A DNA stretch of 64,000 bases from Afipia sp. (GTDB taxonomy: Bacteria > Pseudomonadota > Alphaproteobacteria > Rhizobiales > Xanthobacteraceae). The notes beneath the pieces are model-generated. The model worked only from the letters and a program-made list of their open reading frames with translations. It ran no database searches and was not told the origin of the DNA. Location of the stretch: the NCBI GenBank assembly GCA_017308595.1, contig JAFKER010000005.1, positions 258,950 through 322,949 on the forward strand, in the 5' to 3' direction. Below are positions 9,076-18,874 of the stretch, in pieces. Numbering within the stretch: the stretch's first letter is position 1; every line of letters begins with the position of its first letter. The translations under genes were made by a program, and so were the position numbers.

Positions 9076-10161
9076 ATGTTTTATTGGCTTACTGAATTCG
9101 CCGGCACGATCCCCGGCATCAACGTGTTCCGCTACATTACGTTTCGCACTGGCGGCGCGATGGTCACCAGCGCGCTGTTCGTGTTCCTGTTCGGACCGTG
9201 GATCATCGCACAGCTGCGATTGGCCCAGGGCAAGGGCCAGCCGATCCGCGCCGATGGTCCGCCGACGCATCTGGTGACCAAGAAGGGCACGCCCACCATG
9301 GGCGGCCTGATGATTCTGTCGGGTCTGGTCGTCGCGACGCTGCTTTGGGCCAACCTGCGCAACGCCTATGTCTGGATCGTGCTGCTGGTGACGCTCGGTT
9401 TTGGCTTTGTCGGTTTCTATGACGATTATCTCAAAGTCTCGAAGCAGACCGACAAGGGCTTTTCCGGACGCTCGCGGCTCGCGGTCGAAGGGCTGATCGC
9501 GCTGACCGCCTGTTGCTGCATCGTCTGGTTTGGCCGCGACGCGACTGTGACGGCGCTTTCGATTCCATTCGTCAAAGAGTTTTTGCTTAACATCGGCTGG
9601 TTCTATGTGCTGTTCGGCATGTTCATCATCGTCGGCGCGGGTAATGCTGTGAACCTCACGGACGGTCTCGATGGCCTCGCCATTGTGCCGGTGATGATCG
9701 CGGCTGCCAGCTTCGGAATGATCGCATATCTCGTCGGCAACGCGGTGTTCGCCGAATATTTGCAGATTCGTTATGTGCCCGGGACGGGCGAACTCGCTGT
9801 GCTCTGCGGTGCGGTGCTCGGCGCCGGTCTCGGCTTTCTCTGGTTCAATGCGCCGCCGGCCTCGATCTTCATGGGCGATACCGGGTCGCTCGCGCTCGGC
9901 GGCATGCTTGGTGCGATCGCAGTCGCCACCAAGCACGAGATCGTCCTTGCGGTGATCGGCGGATTATTTGTTGTGGAAGCGTTGTCGGTGATCGTGCAGG
10001 TTGCTTCGTTCAAGCTCACCGGCAAGCGGTTTTTCCGCATGGCGCCGATCCATCATCACTACGAGCAGAAGGGCTGGACCGAACCGCAGATCGTGATCCG
10101 GTTCTGGATCGTTTCGGTGATGCTTGCGCTCATCGGTCTTTCGACGCTGAAGTTGCGGTAA
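9076..10161 (+). CDS. mraY: Phospho-MurNAc-pentapeptide transferase MraY
   Basis: MraY makes lipid I by transferring phospho-MurNAc-pentapeptide to undecaprenyl phosphate in the inner membrane. The 361-residue product has about ten hydrophobic segments and the family's catalytic motifs: the Asp pair D116-D117 in [15 protein letters not shown] with D196, and the MAPIHHHYE histidine cluster near the C-terminus. The length equals that of typical MraY proteins. The murD start codon overlaps its stop (TAATG), which suggests translational coupling. Confidence 0.96.
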   Translation: MFYWLTEFAGTIPGINVFRYITFRTGGAMVTSALFVFLFGPWIIAQLRLAQGKGQPIRADGPPTHLVTKKGTPTMGGLMILSGLVVATLLWANLRNAYVWIVLLVTLGFGFVGFYDDYLKVSKQTDKGFSGRSRLAVEGLIALTACCCIVWFGRDATVTALSIPFVKEFLLNIGWFYVLFGMFIIVGAGNAVNLTDGLDGLAIVPVMIAAASFGMIAYLVGNAVFAEYLQIRYVPGTGELAVLCGAVLGAGLGFLWFNAPPASIFMGDTGSLALGGMLGAIAVATKHEIVLAVIGGLFVVEALSVIVQVASFKLTGKRFFRMAPIHHHYEQKGWTEPQIVIRFWIVSVMLALIGLSTLKLR

Positions 10162-11558
10162 TGACACCAGTCACGTCTTTCGCAGGTAAGACTGTTGCGG
10201 TCTTCGGCCTCGGCGGGTCGGGGCTTACGAGCTGCCGCGCCCTGAAGGCAGGCGGCGCGGAGGTGATCGCCAGCGATGATACGCCTGCGAAACTGGCGGA
10301 AGCCGCGAAAGACGGTTTTATCACGGCGGATCTGCGGACCGTGTCGTGGGAGAATTTCGCGGCACTGGTGCTGACGCCGGGCGTGCCGCTGACACATCCC
10401 AAGCCGCACTGGACTGTCGTTGCCGCGAAGGCTGCTGGCGTCGAAGTGATCGGCGATATCGAATTGTTCTGCCGCGAGCGCAAGCGTCACGCACCGGATT
10501 CGCCGTTCGTGGCTATCACCGGCACCAACGGAAAATCCACCACAACCGCATTGATCGCGCATCTGATGCGCGAGGCAGGTTACGACACCCAGATGGGCGG
10601 CAATATCGGCACCGCGATCCTGTCGCTGGAGCCGCCGGCCAAAGGCCGCGTCCATGTCATCGAGATGTCGTCGTACCAGATCGATCTTACGCCGTCGCTC
10701 GACCCGACTGTCGGCATCCTGCTCAACGTGACCGAGGATCATATCGATCGCCACGGCACCATTGAGCATTACGCGGCGGTAAAAGAGCGGCTGGTTGCAG
10801 GCGTTCAGCAGAACGGTACTGCGATTGTCGGCGTTGACGATCCCTTCTGCATGGCGATTGCGGACCGCGTGGCGCAGGCGGGCAAGACCGTGGTGCGCGT
10901 TTCGGTGAAACGTCCCGTGGCTGATGGCATCTGCCTCGAAGGCGAGACGATCGTGCGTGTCGATGGCGGTGCACGAACACGGATCGCGAGTGTTGCCGAT
11001 ATCGGTTCGCTACGTGGTTTGCACAATGCGCAGAACGCAGCCTGTGCCTCGGCAGCCGTGCTTGCGCTCGGCGTCAGCGCCGAAGTTCTGCAGAAAGGGC
11101 TGCGCAGCTTTCCCGGTCTCGCGCATCGCATGGAGCAGATCGGCCGTCAGGGCAGCGTTTTGTTCGTCAACGACTCCAAGGGCACCAATGCCGATGCCGC
11201 GGCGCGCGCACTGTCGTCGTTCAGGGATATTTTCTGGATCGCGGGCGGCAAGCCGAAGACCGGGGGCATTGAGAGTCTGCGCGAATTCTTCCCACGCATT
11301 CGCAAGGCCTATCTGATCGGCGAGGCTGCGGAAGAGTTCGCCGCAACGCTCAAGGATGTGCCGCACGAAATCAGCGGGACACTTGAGGAGGCGGTGCCGC
11401 ATGCGGCCCGCGATGCCGCTGCGGCCGGTCTGGCCGAGCCTGTGGTGCTGCTGTCACCGGCCTGCGCGTCGTTCGACCAGTTTCCGAATTTCGAAAAGCG
11501 GGGCGATCGTTTTCGCGAGGTCGCGCACGCGCTGCCGGGTGGCCTGACACGGCCCTAG
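10161..11558 (+). CDS. murD: UDP-MurNAc-L-alanine:D-glutamate ligase MurD
   Basis: MurD adds D-Glu to UDP-MurNAc-L-Ala. The 465-residue protein starts with a Rossmann-like UDP-binding domain ([15 protein letters not shown]), has the ATP loop GTNGKS at residues 121-126, a [13 protein letters not shown] central motif and a C-terminal domain with [17 protein letters not shown], the MurD signature. The C-terminal [11 protein letters not shown] block is also typical. The ATG overlaps the mraY stop. After murD come a 205-bp spacer with an interspersed repeat and then ftsW. Confidence 0.95.
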   Translation: MTPVTSFAGKTVAVFGLGGSGLTSCRALKAGGAEVIASDDTPAKLAEAAKDGFITADLRTVSWENFAALVLTPGVPLTHPKPHWTVVAAKAAGVEVIGDIELFCRERKRHAPDSPFVAITGTNGKSTTTALIAHLMREAGYDTQMGGNIGTAILSLEPPAKGRVHVIEMSSYQIDLTPSLDPTVGILLNVTEDHIDRHGTIEHYAAVKERLVAGVQQNGTAIVGVDDPFCMAIADRVAQAGKTVVRVSVKRPVADGICLEGETIVRVDGGARTRIASVADIGSLRGLHNAQNAACASAAVLALGVSAEVLQKGLRSFPGLAHRMEQIGRQGSVLFVNDSKGTNADAAARALSSFRDIFWIAGGKPKTGGIESLREFFPRIRKAYLIGEAAEEFAATLKDVPHEISGTLEEAVPHAARDAAAAGLAEPVVLLSPACASFDQFPNFEKRGDRFREVAHALPGGLTRP

Positions 11559-11571
11559 GTCCCGCGGCATG

Positions 11572-11640
11572 GCGAGGAAGCAATCCAGCTTCTGTGCTCA
11601 CACCCTCAGGGGGATTGCTTCGCTTCGCTCGCAATGACGG
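11572..11640. repeat. Interspersed palindromic repeat (GCTTCGCTCGCAATGACGG type)
   Basis: Inverted arms GAAGCAATCC (11577-11586) and GGATTGCTTC (11612-11621) flank a variable centre and are followed by GCTTCGCTCGCAATGACGG, a familiar intergenic repeat outline in Bradyrhizobiaceae. It lies between murD and ftsW and might affect read-through. Confidence 0.55.
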
Positions 11641-11696
11641 TGCGGAGCGGGCTTTTTTGACACTTTGCCGAGAATTTTTCTCGTATTTGCCCATCC

Positions 11697-11740
11697 TTAA
11701 CCCTCCCGAAACCATGATGCGGGAGTAATACCCCGTTAAC
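11697..11740 (+). promoter_or_regulatory. Two TTAACC half-sites and a small hairpin upstream of ftsW
   Basis: TTAACCC at 11697 and GTTAACC at 11735 match CtrA half-sites (TTAACC). Between them CTCCCG (11703-11708) pairs with CGGGAG (11720-11725). The block lies 24-67 bases upstream of the chosen ftsW start and follows an AT-rich stretch at 11650-11700, so a separate ftsW promoter here is plausible. Confidence 0.3.
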
Positions 11741-11763
11741 CTATGGCAGAGGGGCGACGGCCC

Positions 11764-12915
11764 ATGATTTCCCGCGAGCAGCGCACGCCTTTGAGCGAAT
11801 GGTGGTGGACGGTGGACCGGCTGCTGCTGGCCGCGTTCATCACGCTCATGCTCGGCGGAGTCATTCTCTCCCTGGCAGCAAGTCCGCCGGTGGCGGCGCG
11901 CATCGGCCTCGATCCGTTTCACTTCTTCAATCGCCATGTGATGTTCCTGCTGCCGTCGCTGCTTGTGATGCTGGGCGTCTCGTTTCTCTCGCCGCGTCAG
12001 GTCCGCCGCAGCGCGTTGATCGTGTTCGCGATCAGCATCGTGCTTGTCATGGCGACGCTGCTGTTCGGTCCCGAGGTCAAGGGCGCGAAGCGCTGGATCA
12101 CCATTCTCGGCATCAACATTCAGGCCTCCGAATCGCTCAAGCCGGCGTTTGTCGTGCTGGTGGCGTGGTTGTTCGCGGAATCGGCCAAGCGGCCCGAGAT
12201 GCCCGCCACGTCGATGGCGCTTGCGCTTCTGCTGATGACGGTTACGCTGCTGGTGCTGGAACCGGACTTCGGCCAGACCATGCTGCTGCTGATGGTGTGG
12301 GGGGCGCTGTTCTTCATCGCCGGCATGCGCATGATCTGGGTGTTCGGCCTGATGGGCGCAGGCGCGGTTGGATTGTTCGGCGCGTATATGATGGTGCCGC
12401 ACGTCGCGGGCCGCATCAAACGCTTCATGGATCCGGCCTCGGGCGATACGTTCCAGGTCGATACCGCGATGGAAGCCTTCACCCACGGCGGATGGTTCGG
12501 TCAGGGACCGGGCGAAGGCACCGTGAAGCGTATTCTTCCGGACAGCCATACCGACTTCGTGTTCGCGGTCGCAGCCGAGGAGTTCGGCATCATCCTGTGC
12601 CTCGCACTGCTGGCGCTGTTCGCCTTCATCGTCATTCGCTCGTTGTCGCGCGCCTATGCCAGCGAGGATCTGTTCGCGCGCTTCGCCGCGGCGGGGCTCG
12701 CGATCATGTTCGGCATTCAGGCTTCCATCAATATGGCGGTGAACCTGCATCTGATGCCGGCAAAGGGCATGACGCTGCCGTTCATTTCCTATGGCGGTTC
12801 GTCGATGATCTCGCTGGCTTATGGCGTGGGTATGCTGCTGGCGCTGACGCGGCAGCGCCCGCGCGTCGAAATGGAATCGATGGGCGCGGCCCGTGCCGCG
12901 CACAGCTTCGCGTAA
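11764..12915 (+). CDS. ftsW: Septal peptidoglycan glycosyltransferase FtsW
   Basis: FtsW is the SEDS-family membrane polymerase that joins lipid II into septal glycan with FtsI. The product has 383 residues and about ten membrane segments. SEDS motifs are seen: GAKRWI after the third or fourth segment, the long extracellular loop with GGWFGQGPGEGTVK and LPDSHTDFVFAVAAEE, and PFISYGGSS from residue 339. The ATG at 11764 is chosen because GAGGGG sits nine bases upstream; an in-frame ATG at 11743 would add only seven residues and has no good ribosome-binding site. Confidence 0.93.
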   Translation: MISREQRTPLSEWWWTVDRLLLAAFITLMLGGVILSLAASPPVAARIGLDPFHFFNRHVMFLLPSLLVMLGVSFLSPRQVRRSALIVFAISIVLVMATLLFGPEVKGAKRWITILGINIQASESLKPAFVVLVAWLFAESAKRPEMPATSMALALLLMTVTLLVLEPDFGQTMLLLMVWGALFFIAGMRMIWVFGLMGAGAVGLFGAYMMVPHVAGRIKRFMDPASGDTFQVDTAMEAFTHGGWFGQGPGEGTVKRILPDSHTDFVFAVAAEEFGIILCLALLALFAFIVIRSLSRAYASEDLFARFAAAGLAIMFGIQASINMAVNLHLMPAKGMTLPFISYGGSSMISLAYGVGMLLALTRQRPRVEMESMGAARAAHSFA

Positions 12916-12930
12916 TACGCGGATATTCCG

Positions 12931-14031
12931 ATGCCTGACAAACCTCTCATCATGCTGGCGGCGGGCGGAACGGGCGGCCACCTGTTTCCCGCCGAGGCAC
13001 TTGGCGTTGCTCTGATAAAGCGCGGTGTCGATGTGCGGCTGATGACGGATTCCCGTGCGCTGCGTTATGGCGGGATGTTCACCCGCGACATGATGGATGT
13101 GGTGCCAAGCGAGACCGTGCGCGGCCGCACGCCATGGGCGCTGGCGCGGACCGGCGCGATGCTCGCTGCCGGAGGGATAAAAGCGCTCGCTTTGCTGATG
13201 TCCCGCAAGCCAAAGGCCGTGATCGGGTTCGGCGGCTATCCAACGCTGCCGCCCCTGATCGCGGCAAAGCTGCTGGGCATCCCGACCGTCATTCACGATT
13301 CGAATGCGGTGCTTGGCCGTGCCAATCGTCTGCTCTCGGCGCGGGTGAGCGCGATTGCGACGTCGCTGCCCGGTGTTCTCGATCGCGATCCCTCGCTCGC
13401 GGACAAGACGACGGTGACCGGCACGCCGATGCGGCCTGCGATCCTGGCCGCCGCCGCTGTGCCTTATGCCGCTCCGACTGCTGATGGTCCATTCCGTCTG
13501 CTGGTGGTGGGCGGCAGTCAGGGCGCGCGCATCATGGCTGACATCGTACCGCCCGCTATCGAGCGACTTGAACCGGCATTGTGGCGCAGACTGAGCCTCG
13601 TTCAGCAGGTGCGTGAAGAAGATATGCCGCGCGTGCGCGCCATCTATGACAAGCTCAAGATCGAAGCCGAACTTGCGCCGTTCTTCACCGATTTGCCCGC
13701 GCGCTTCGCCGCCACGCATCTCGTCGTGTCGCGATCGGGGGCGGGAACTGTCGCTGAACTCGGAGCGATCGGGCGCCCGTCGATTCTTGTGCCGCTGCCC
13801 GGTGCCATCGATCAGGATCAGCATGCCAATGCCGGTGTGCTGGAGAGGGCGGGCGGCGCGATCCGGATTCCGCAAACCGAATTCACGCCTGATCGTCTCG
13901 CTTCTGAAATCTCCGCGCTCGCGGCCGATCCGGCACGGTTGACCGCAATGGCGACAAGTGCCCGCACTGTCGGCAGGCTTGATGCCGCCGAGCGGCTCGC
14001 GGACCTGCTGATGAAGGTCGCGGAAATCTAA
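12931..14031 (+). CDS. murG: UDP-GlcNAc:lipid I GlcNAc-transferase MurG
   Basis: MurG converts lipid I to lipid II at the cytoplasmic face of the membrane. The 366-residue protein is a GT-B fold enzyme: the N-terminal G-loop GGTGGH (residues 12-17), a second glycine loop GGSQGA (around 191), and the donor-binding block SRSGAGTVAELGAIGRPSIL. Length is normal. It begins 15 bases after ftsW. Its last four bases overlap the end of the convergent lysR gene, so the transcription unit from rsmH probably stops here, unlike the usual murG-murC continuity. Confidence 0.95.
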   Translation: MPDKPLIMLAAGGTGGHLFPAEALGVALIKRGVDVRLMTDSRALRYGGMFTRDMMDVVPSETVRGRTPWALARTGAMLAAGGIKALALLMSRKPKAVIGFGGYPTLPPLIAAKLLGIPTVIHDSNAVLGRANRLLSARVSAIATSLPGVLDRDPSLADKTTVTGTPMRPAILAAAAVPYAAPTADGPFRLLVVGGSQGARIMADIVPPAIERLEPALWRRLSLVQQVREEDMPRVRAIYDKLKIEAELAPFFTDLPARFAATHLVVSRSGAGTVAELGAIGRPSILVPLPGAIDQDQHANAGVLERAGGAIRIPQTEFTPDRLASEISALAADPARLTAMATSARTVGRLDAAERLADLLMKVAEI

Positions 14032-14933
14032 AGCCGCACGTTCTCGACCAGATAATCCAGAAATGCACGAACGCGTGCAGGCAGATGTCCGCCATGACCG
14101 AGAAAGACGGCGTGGACCGGTTCGAGATCGCCGGGATTGAAGTCTTCGAGCACTGTCATCAGGCGTCCCGCCTTGATGTCTGCATCGACATGGAAGCGTG
14201 CCAGCCGCGCGAGGCCTGCGCCTGCTGCCGCCAGCTTCTGCATCGCTTCGCCATCGGAGACGAGTGAATTTCCAACGTGTGAGACAGAGATCGTTCCACT
14301 ATTGCCGTCGCGAAACGGCCAGCCGTCGATCTGCTTGGAGAAACAGAATCCCAGCATGTTGTGTTTGGTCAGATCGTTTGGAGATTGCGGTGTGCCGTGC
14401 TCCGCGAGATAGGACGGTGCGGCGACCACCACCATACGGCTTTCGCCGAGCTTACGGGCGAGCAGACGAGACTCGCGCAACGGTCCCACACGAATGGCGA
14501 TGTCCGCGCGTTCCTCCATCAGGTCGACCACGGTGTCGGTGAGCGAAACATCGACGCTGATGCCAGGGTGCAGCTTGAAGAAGCCGGGCAGCAGCGGCAG
14601 CAGCCAATGCAGCCCGAATGGCACACTGGTGTTGACGCGGATTCGGCCGCGAGGCATGGCGCCGATCGCGGCTTCGCGTTCGGCCGTGTTGATGTCGTCG
14701 AGAATGCGGATACTGCGGTCGTAATAGGCCGAGCCCTCGGGCGTCAGTTGCAGTTTGCGGGTCGAGCGATTGATCAGGCGCACCCCGAGCCGGGCCTCCA
14801 GCCGGGCGACCAGCTTGCTCACCGCCGAGGGACTCATGCGGAAGGCGCGCGCCGCCGCCGAGAATCCGCCCAGTTCGACCACGCGGGTGAACACTTCCAT
14901 TTCGCCGGAGCGATTGATGTCTTGCGTGCTCAT
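14028..14933 (-). CDS. LysR-family transcriptional regulator
   Basis: The 301-residue product has an N-terminal winged helix-turn-helix (residues about 10-70, with GGFSAAARAFRMSPSAVSKLVARLE) and a C-terminal LysR substrate-binding domain (about 95-298). The domain features place it in the CrgA/AaeR-like group of LysR regulators. It is divergent from an MFS exporter 112 bases away, the usual arrangement of a LysR regulator with its target. A TTGTGA-N7-TCACAA dyad overlaps its start codon, which suggests autoregulation. The effector is unknown. Its 3' end overlaps murG by four bases, so it interrupts the dcw cluster. Confidence 0.85.
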   Translation of the reverse strand: MSTQDINRSGEMEVFTRVVELGGFSAAARAFRMSPSAVSKLVARLEARLGVRLINRSTRKLQLTPEGSAYYDRSIRILDDINTAEREAAIGAMPRGRIRVNTSVPFGLHWLLPLLPGFFKLHPGISVDVSLTDTVVDLMEERADIAIRVGPLRESRLLARKLGESRMVVVAAPSYLAEHGTPQSPNDLTKHNMLGFCFSKQIDGWPFRDGNSGTISVSHVGNSLVSDGEAMQKLAAAGAGLARLARFHVDADIKAGRLMTVLEDFNPGDLEPVHAVFLGHGGHLPARVRAFLDYLVENVRL

Positions 14934-14951
14934 TGTGACTTTATTTCACAA
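14933..14951. promoter_or_regulatory. Dyad operator candidate TTGTGA-N7-TCACAA for the LysR regulator
   Basis: TTGTGA (14933-14938) and TCACAA (14946-14951) form a perfect interrupted palindrome between the divergent lysR and MFS genes. The spacing contains a T-N11-A arrangement as in LysR boxes. It overlaps the first base of the lysR start codon. The N7 spacer differs from the N6 of CRP sites. Confidence 0.5.
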
Positions 14952-15045
14952 ATACTGTTACTTTTGGCAATCTAATTCATGAGTGGCTTTGCGTCCATCT
15001 CTCGGCCATACCGGCTACGGGCCGGATTCGCCTGAGGAATGCTCC

Positions 15046-16236
15046 ATGCCACTCGCACTCTATGCGCTGACCGCCGGCGCTTTTGGAATTGGCATCACCG
15101 AATTCGTTATCATGGGCCTCCTGATCGAGGTCGGAGCCGATCTTGGTGTCTCGATCCCCGCCGCGGGCCTGCTGATCTCCGGATATGCGCTTGGCGTCGT
15201 GGCCGGTGCGCCGATCATGACCATCGCGACAGCACGATGGCCGCGGAAGACCGCACTGCTGGTGCTGATGGCCGTTTTCACCATCGGCAATCTCGCCTGC
15301 GCGCTCGCGCCGAACTACTGGACGTTGATGGCGGCGCGCGTGCTCACCGCTTTTGCGCACGGCACTTTCTTCGGCGTCGGCTCGGTGGTCGCCACCTCGC
15401 TGGTGGCCTCCGACAAGAAGGCGTCGGCGATCGCGATCATGTTCACCGGTCTGACCGTCGCAACCATTCTCGGCGTGCCGTTCGGAACCTGGCTCGGCCA
15501 GAACTTCGGCTGGCGCGCGACGTTCTGGGCCGTCACGCTGGTTGGTGTCGTCGCCTTCGCCGTCATCGCAGCGCTCGTTCCTGCCAGCAAGGAAGCGCCT
15601 GACGCCTTCAATCTCAGGGAAGACCTTGCGGTTCTCAAGCGCGGTCCTGTACTCGCGGGACTGCTGACCACGGTTCTCGGATGGGTCGGCGTGTTCGCCG
15701 TCTTTACCTATCTCGCGCCGCTGCTCACAAAGGTCACCGGCTTTTCCGATACCGCTGTGTCGCCGATTCTGCTGGTGGTGGGCATCGGCCTGCTGATAGG
15801 CAACCTGCTCGGCGGGCGGTTCGCGGACAAGCATCTGATGCCGACGGTGTTCGGCAGCCTGTTCGCGCTGGCGCTGGTCCTCGCCCTGCTGACCTTTGCG
15901 GTCCATGACAAGATTGCTGTTGTTGTGTTCGCCGCGCTGTTTGGTGTCGCCGCCTTCGCGACCGCTCCGCCGCTGCAGATGTGGGTGCTTGAAAAAGCCC
16001 ATGGTGCGGGTCAGTCGCTGGCCTCGAGCTTCAACATTGCGGCGTTCAACCTCGGTAATGCCATCGGCGCGTGGCTTGGCGGCGTTGTGATTGCGCGCGG
16101 ACCGGGCCTTGAGTCGGTGCCGTGGATCGCGGCGCTGGTGCCATTGGCGGGTATGGTGCTCGCGATGGCGGGCTATCGGCTTGAAAAACGCACGAAGCCG
16201 GTTCCCGGGACTGCGCGCGCTGAAGCCGCCGAGTAG
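15046..16236 (+). CDS. MFS efflux transporter, DHA1 family (AraJ/YdhP-like)
   Basis: The 396-residue product has about 12 membrane segments and the DHA1-type opening [20 protein letters not shown], where the GIGITEF stretch is typical of AraJ/YdhP/SotB-like sugar or drug exporters. Motif A is degenerate ([15 protein letters not shown]), and the second half has a related [10 protein letters not shown]. The ATG at 15046 is preceded by GAGGA; the frame opens earlier at 14983, but that stretch has no family match. It is divergent from the LysR gene and is probably its target. The substrate is unknown. A weak GGGCC/GGCCC hairpin (16246-16260) follows. Confidence 0.85.
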   Translation: MPLALYALTAGAFGIGITEFVIMGLLIEVGADLGVSIPAAGLLISGYALGVVAGAPIMTIATARWPRKTALLVLMAVFTIGNLACALAPNYWTLMAARVLTAFAHGTFFGVGSVVATSLVASDKKASAIAIMFTGLTVATILGVPFGTWLGQNFGWRATFWAVTLVGVVAFAVIAALVPASKEAPDAFNLREDLAVLKRGPVLAGLLTTVLGWVGVFAVFTYLAPLLTKVTGFSDTAVSPILLVVGIGLLIGNLLGGRFADKHLMPTVFGSLFALALVLALLTFAVHDKIAVVVFAALFGVAAFATAPPLQMWVLEKAHGAGQSLASSFNIAAFNLGNAIGAWLGGVVIARGPGLESVPWIAALVPLAGMVLAMAGYRLEKRTKPVPGTARAEAAE

Positions 16237-16376
16237 GGCTGAGTCGGGCCTTTCCGGCCCCATCGGAAAAGAATCGTGTATTTTTCGGAGCTGGTCGGGC
16301 TTGTCCCGGTCGGCTCCGTCTGTTTGAAGAACGCCATGGATGCCGAGACGGCATCCCCCATGACTGGAAGACATTT

Positions 16377-17780
16377 ATGAGACTGCCGCGCGAGATCGGA
16401 CCCATTCACTTCGTCGGTATCGGCGGCATCGGTATGAGCGGCATCGCCGAAGTGCTGTGCAATCTCGGTTACACCGTGCAGGGCTCGGACGCGTCCGAGA
16501 ATGCCAACGTCACCCGGCTGCGCGACAAGGGCATCAAGATCAGCATCGGCCACAAGGCCGAGAACGTGAACGGCGCGGACGTGATGGTGGTCTCCACTGC
16601 CATCAAGCGCGACAATCCCGAACTGGTCGCTGCACGCGGCTTGCGTATTCCCGTCGTGCGCCGGGCTGAAATGCTGGCCGAACTGATGCGCTTGAAAAGC
16701 TGCATCGCCATCGCAGGCACCCATGGCAAGACCACCACGACCTCGATGGTCGCGACGCTGCTCGATGCCGGTGCTCTCGACCCCACCGTGATCAACGGCG
16801 GCATCATCAATGCCTACGGCACCAATGCGCGCCTCGGCGCGGGCGAGTGGATGGTGGTGGAGGCCGACGAGAGCGACGGCACCTTCCTCAAGCTGCCCGT
16901 CGATGTTGCCATCGTCACCAATGTCGATCCCGAGCATCTCGATCACTTCAAGACCTTCGACGCCGTGCAGGATGCGTTCAGAGCTTTTGTCGAAGGCGTC
17001 CCTTTCTACGGTTTTGCGGTGATGTGTATCGATCATCCGGTGGTGCAGGCCCTCGTCGGCAAGATCGAGGATCGCCGCATCATCACCTATGGCGAGAACC
17101 CGCAGGCCGATGCGCGGCTGGTCGATCTCGAGCCTTTCAGCGGCGGATCGAAATTCAAGGTCGAATTCCGCCATCGCAAGACCAAAGTTGCCCATCAGAT
17201 TCCAGATCTGATGCTGCCGATGCCGGGCCGTCACAACGCGCTCAACGCAACAGCGGCGATTGCTGTTGCGCATGAAATCGGGATTTCCGACGATGCGATC
17301 CGCAAGGCGCTGGCCGGTTTCGGCGGCGTGAAGCGCCGCTTCACGCGCACCGGCGAATGGAACGGCGTCACCATTATCGACGATTACGGTCATCATCCGG
17401 TGGAGATTGCCGCTGTGCTGAAAGCTGCGCGCGATTCCACCAAGGGCAAGGTCATCGCCGTCGTGCAGCCGCATCGCTACACGCGCCTGCAGTCGCTGTT
17501 CGAGGAATTCTGCACCTGCTTCAACGACGCGGACACGGTCATTGTTGCCGATGTCTATGCAGCTGGCGAAGATCCGATTCCCGGCATCGATCGCGATTCC
17601 TTCGTGCAGGGTCTGCGGGCGCACGGACATCGCGAGGTGATCCCGCTGGCCGCCGCGAACAAGTTGGCGTCGGTGGTGCGTGACATTGCCAGGCCCGACG
17701 ACTTCGTGGTCTGCCTCGGGGCTGGCAACATCACGCAGTGGGCCTACGCGTTGCCGGGCGAGCTAAAGGCGCTGGGGTAA
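16377..17780 (+). CDS. murC: UDP-MurNAc:L-alanine ligase MurC
   Basis: MurC commits UDP-MurNAc to the stem-peptide pathway by adding L-Ala. The 467-residue protein has the N-terminal dinucleotide-like loop [14 protein letters not shown], the ATP loop GTHGKT starting at residue 114, the [10 protein letters not shown] block and the C-terminal [11 protein letters not shown] motif, all MurC signatures. It is separated from murG by the LysR/MFS pair and a 140-bp spacer, so it must have its own promoter or read-through from the MFS gene. murB starts four bases after its stop. Confidence 0.96.
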   Translation: MRLPREIGPIHFVGIGGIGMSGIAEVLCNLGYTVQGSDASENANVTRLRDKGIKISIGHKAENVNGADVMVVSTAIKRDNPELVAARGLRIPVVRRAEMLAELMRLKSCIAIAGTHGKTTTTSMVATLLDAGALDPTVINGGIINAYGTNARLGAGEWMVVEADESDGTFLKLPVDVAIVTNVDPEHLDHFKTFDAVQDAFRAFVEGVPFYGFAVMCIDHPVVQALVGKIEDRRIITYGENPQADARLVDLEPFSGGSKFKVEFRHRKTKVAHQIPDLMLPMPGRHNALNATAAIAVAHEIGISDDAIRKALAGFGGVKRRFTRTGEWNGVTIIDDYGHHPVEIAAVLKAARDSTKGKVIAVVQPHRYTRLQSLFEEFCTCFNDADTVIVADVYAAGEDPIPGIDRDSFVQGLRAHGHREVIPLAAANKLASVVRDIARPDDFVVCLGAGNITQWAYALPGELKALG

Positions 17781-17784
17781 ACGC

Positions 17785-18702
17785 GTGAGCTTCCCGGATA
17801 TCAGCGCCGATCTGAAAGCCGCGATGCCCGACCTGCGCGGGCGATTGCTCGCGAATGAATCGCTCGCGCCGCTCACGTGGTTTCGTGTCGGCGGCCCGGC
17901 GCAGATTCTGTTTACGCCTGCCGATGAAGACGACCTCGCTTATTTTCTGTCGAAGCTGCCGCGTGATATTCCGGTTTATACCGTCGGCGTCGGTTCGAAC
18001 CTGATCGTGCGTGATGGCGGCGTCAGCGGTGTTGTCATCCGTCTCTCGCCGCGCGGGTTTGGCGAGGTGAAAGCCGAGGGCGATACCATTCGTGCGGGAA
18101 CAGCCGCCCTCGATAAACGCGTTGCGGAAGCCGCGGCGGCTGCCAATATCGGCGGCCTCGAATTCTACTTCGGGATTCCCGGCTCGATCGGCGGCGCGCT
18201 GCGCATGAATGCGGGCGCCAATGGCGGCGAGACCAAGGATGTGCTGGTGGAGGCGAGGGGCGTCACGCGTGCAGGCGAACGCGTCACATTCTCCAATGCC
18301 GAGATGAAATTCGTCTATCGCAATTCAGGCGTCGATATGTCGGTGATTTTCACCTCGGCGCTGTACCGCGGCACGATCACTGAACCGGATACCATCCGGG
18401 CGCGGATGCTTGAGGTGCAGAACCACCGCGAAACCGCGCAGCCGATCCGCGAGAAAACCGGCGGCTCCACGTTCAAGAATCCGCCGGGTCACAGCGCCTG
18501 GAAACTGGTTGATGCCGCGGGCATGCGCGGCTTTCGCGTCGGCGGAGCGCAAGTCTCGGAAATGCACTGCAATTTCCTGATCAACACCGGCGATGCGACC
18601 GGTCACGATATCGAAACGCTCGGCGAGACGGTGCGTGCGCGTGTGAAGGAAAATTCCGGTATTGATCTGCACTGGGAGATCAAACGGATCGGCGTCGAAT
18701 AA
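17785..18702 (+). CDS. murB: UDP-N-acetylenolpyruvylglucosamine reductase MurB
   Basis: MurB reduces UDP-GlcNAc-enolpyruvate to UDP-MurNAc with NADPH and FAD. The 305-residue product has the FAD-binding half ([26 protein letters not shown]), the [18 protein letters not shown] loop, and the catalytic-serine segment [12 protein letters not shown] near the C-terminus with a [16 protein letters not shown] block, as in type II MurB proteins. The start is a GTG. It follows murC directly and is the last gene before the GGDEF/EAL insert. A CGTCGAAT/ATTCGACG hairpin (18693-18711) spans its stop codon but lacks a T tract. Confidence 0.95.
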   Translation: MSFPDISADLKAAMPDLRGRLLANESLAPLTWFRVGGPAQILFTPADEDDLAYFLSKLPRDIPVYTVGVGSNLIVRDGGVSGVVIRLSPRGFGEVKAEGDTIRAGTAALDKRVAEAAAAANIGGLEFYFGIPGSIGGALRMNAGANGGETKDVLVEARGVTRAGERVTFSNAEMKFVYRNSGVDMSVIFTSALYRGTITEPDTIRARMLEVQNHRETAQPIREKTGGSTFKNPPGHSAWKLVDAAGMRGFRVGGAQVSEMHCNFLINTGDATGHDIETLGETVRARVKENSGIDLHWEIKRIGVE

Positions 18703-18795
18703 CATTCGACGGAACGAGGATTCCAATCCGTGTTGCGCGCCGGGCGACAGTCGCACGGGTCGGATGCAAGTATATTTTACCGTCGGCCTCGTTGA

Positions 18796-18809
18796 TTAAC
18801 TGCATTTAA
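18796..18809 (+). promoter_or_regulatory. TTAA-N6-TTAA motif upstream of the GGDEF/EAL gene
   Basis: TTAACTGCATTTAA is one base shorter in the spacer than the canonical CtrA site (TTAA-N7-TTAA). It lies 66 bases before the GTG start of the GAF-PAS-GGDEF-EAL gene, in an AT-richer stretch (18775-18850) likely to hold its promoter. Confidence 0.3.
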
Positions 18810-18874
18810 ACCCTCTCCGCGTCCATGCATTTTTAAGTAGTTCTCGCTACTTTGGCGTGTATGGGAGAACCGAA

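Noticed and set aside
11371-13875. 834-residue minus-strand open frame
   Set aside because: It is antisense to murD, ftsW and murG, is rich in Arg/His and has no domain; it arises from high GC.
14977-16374. 465-residue minus-strand open frame
   Set aside because: It is antisense to the MFS exporter and shows only composition bias.
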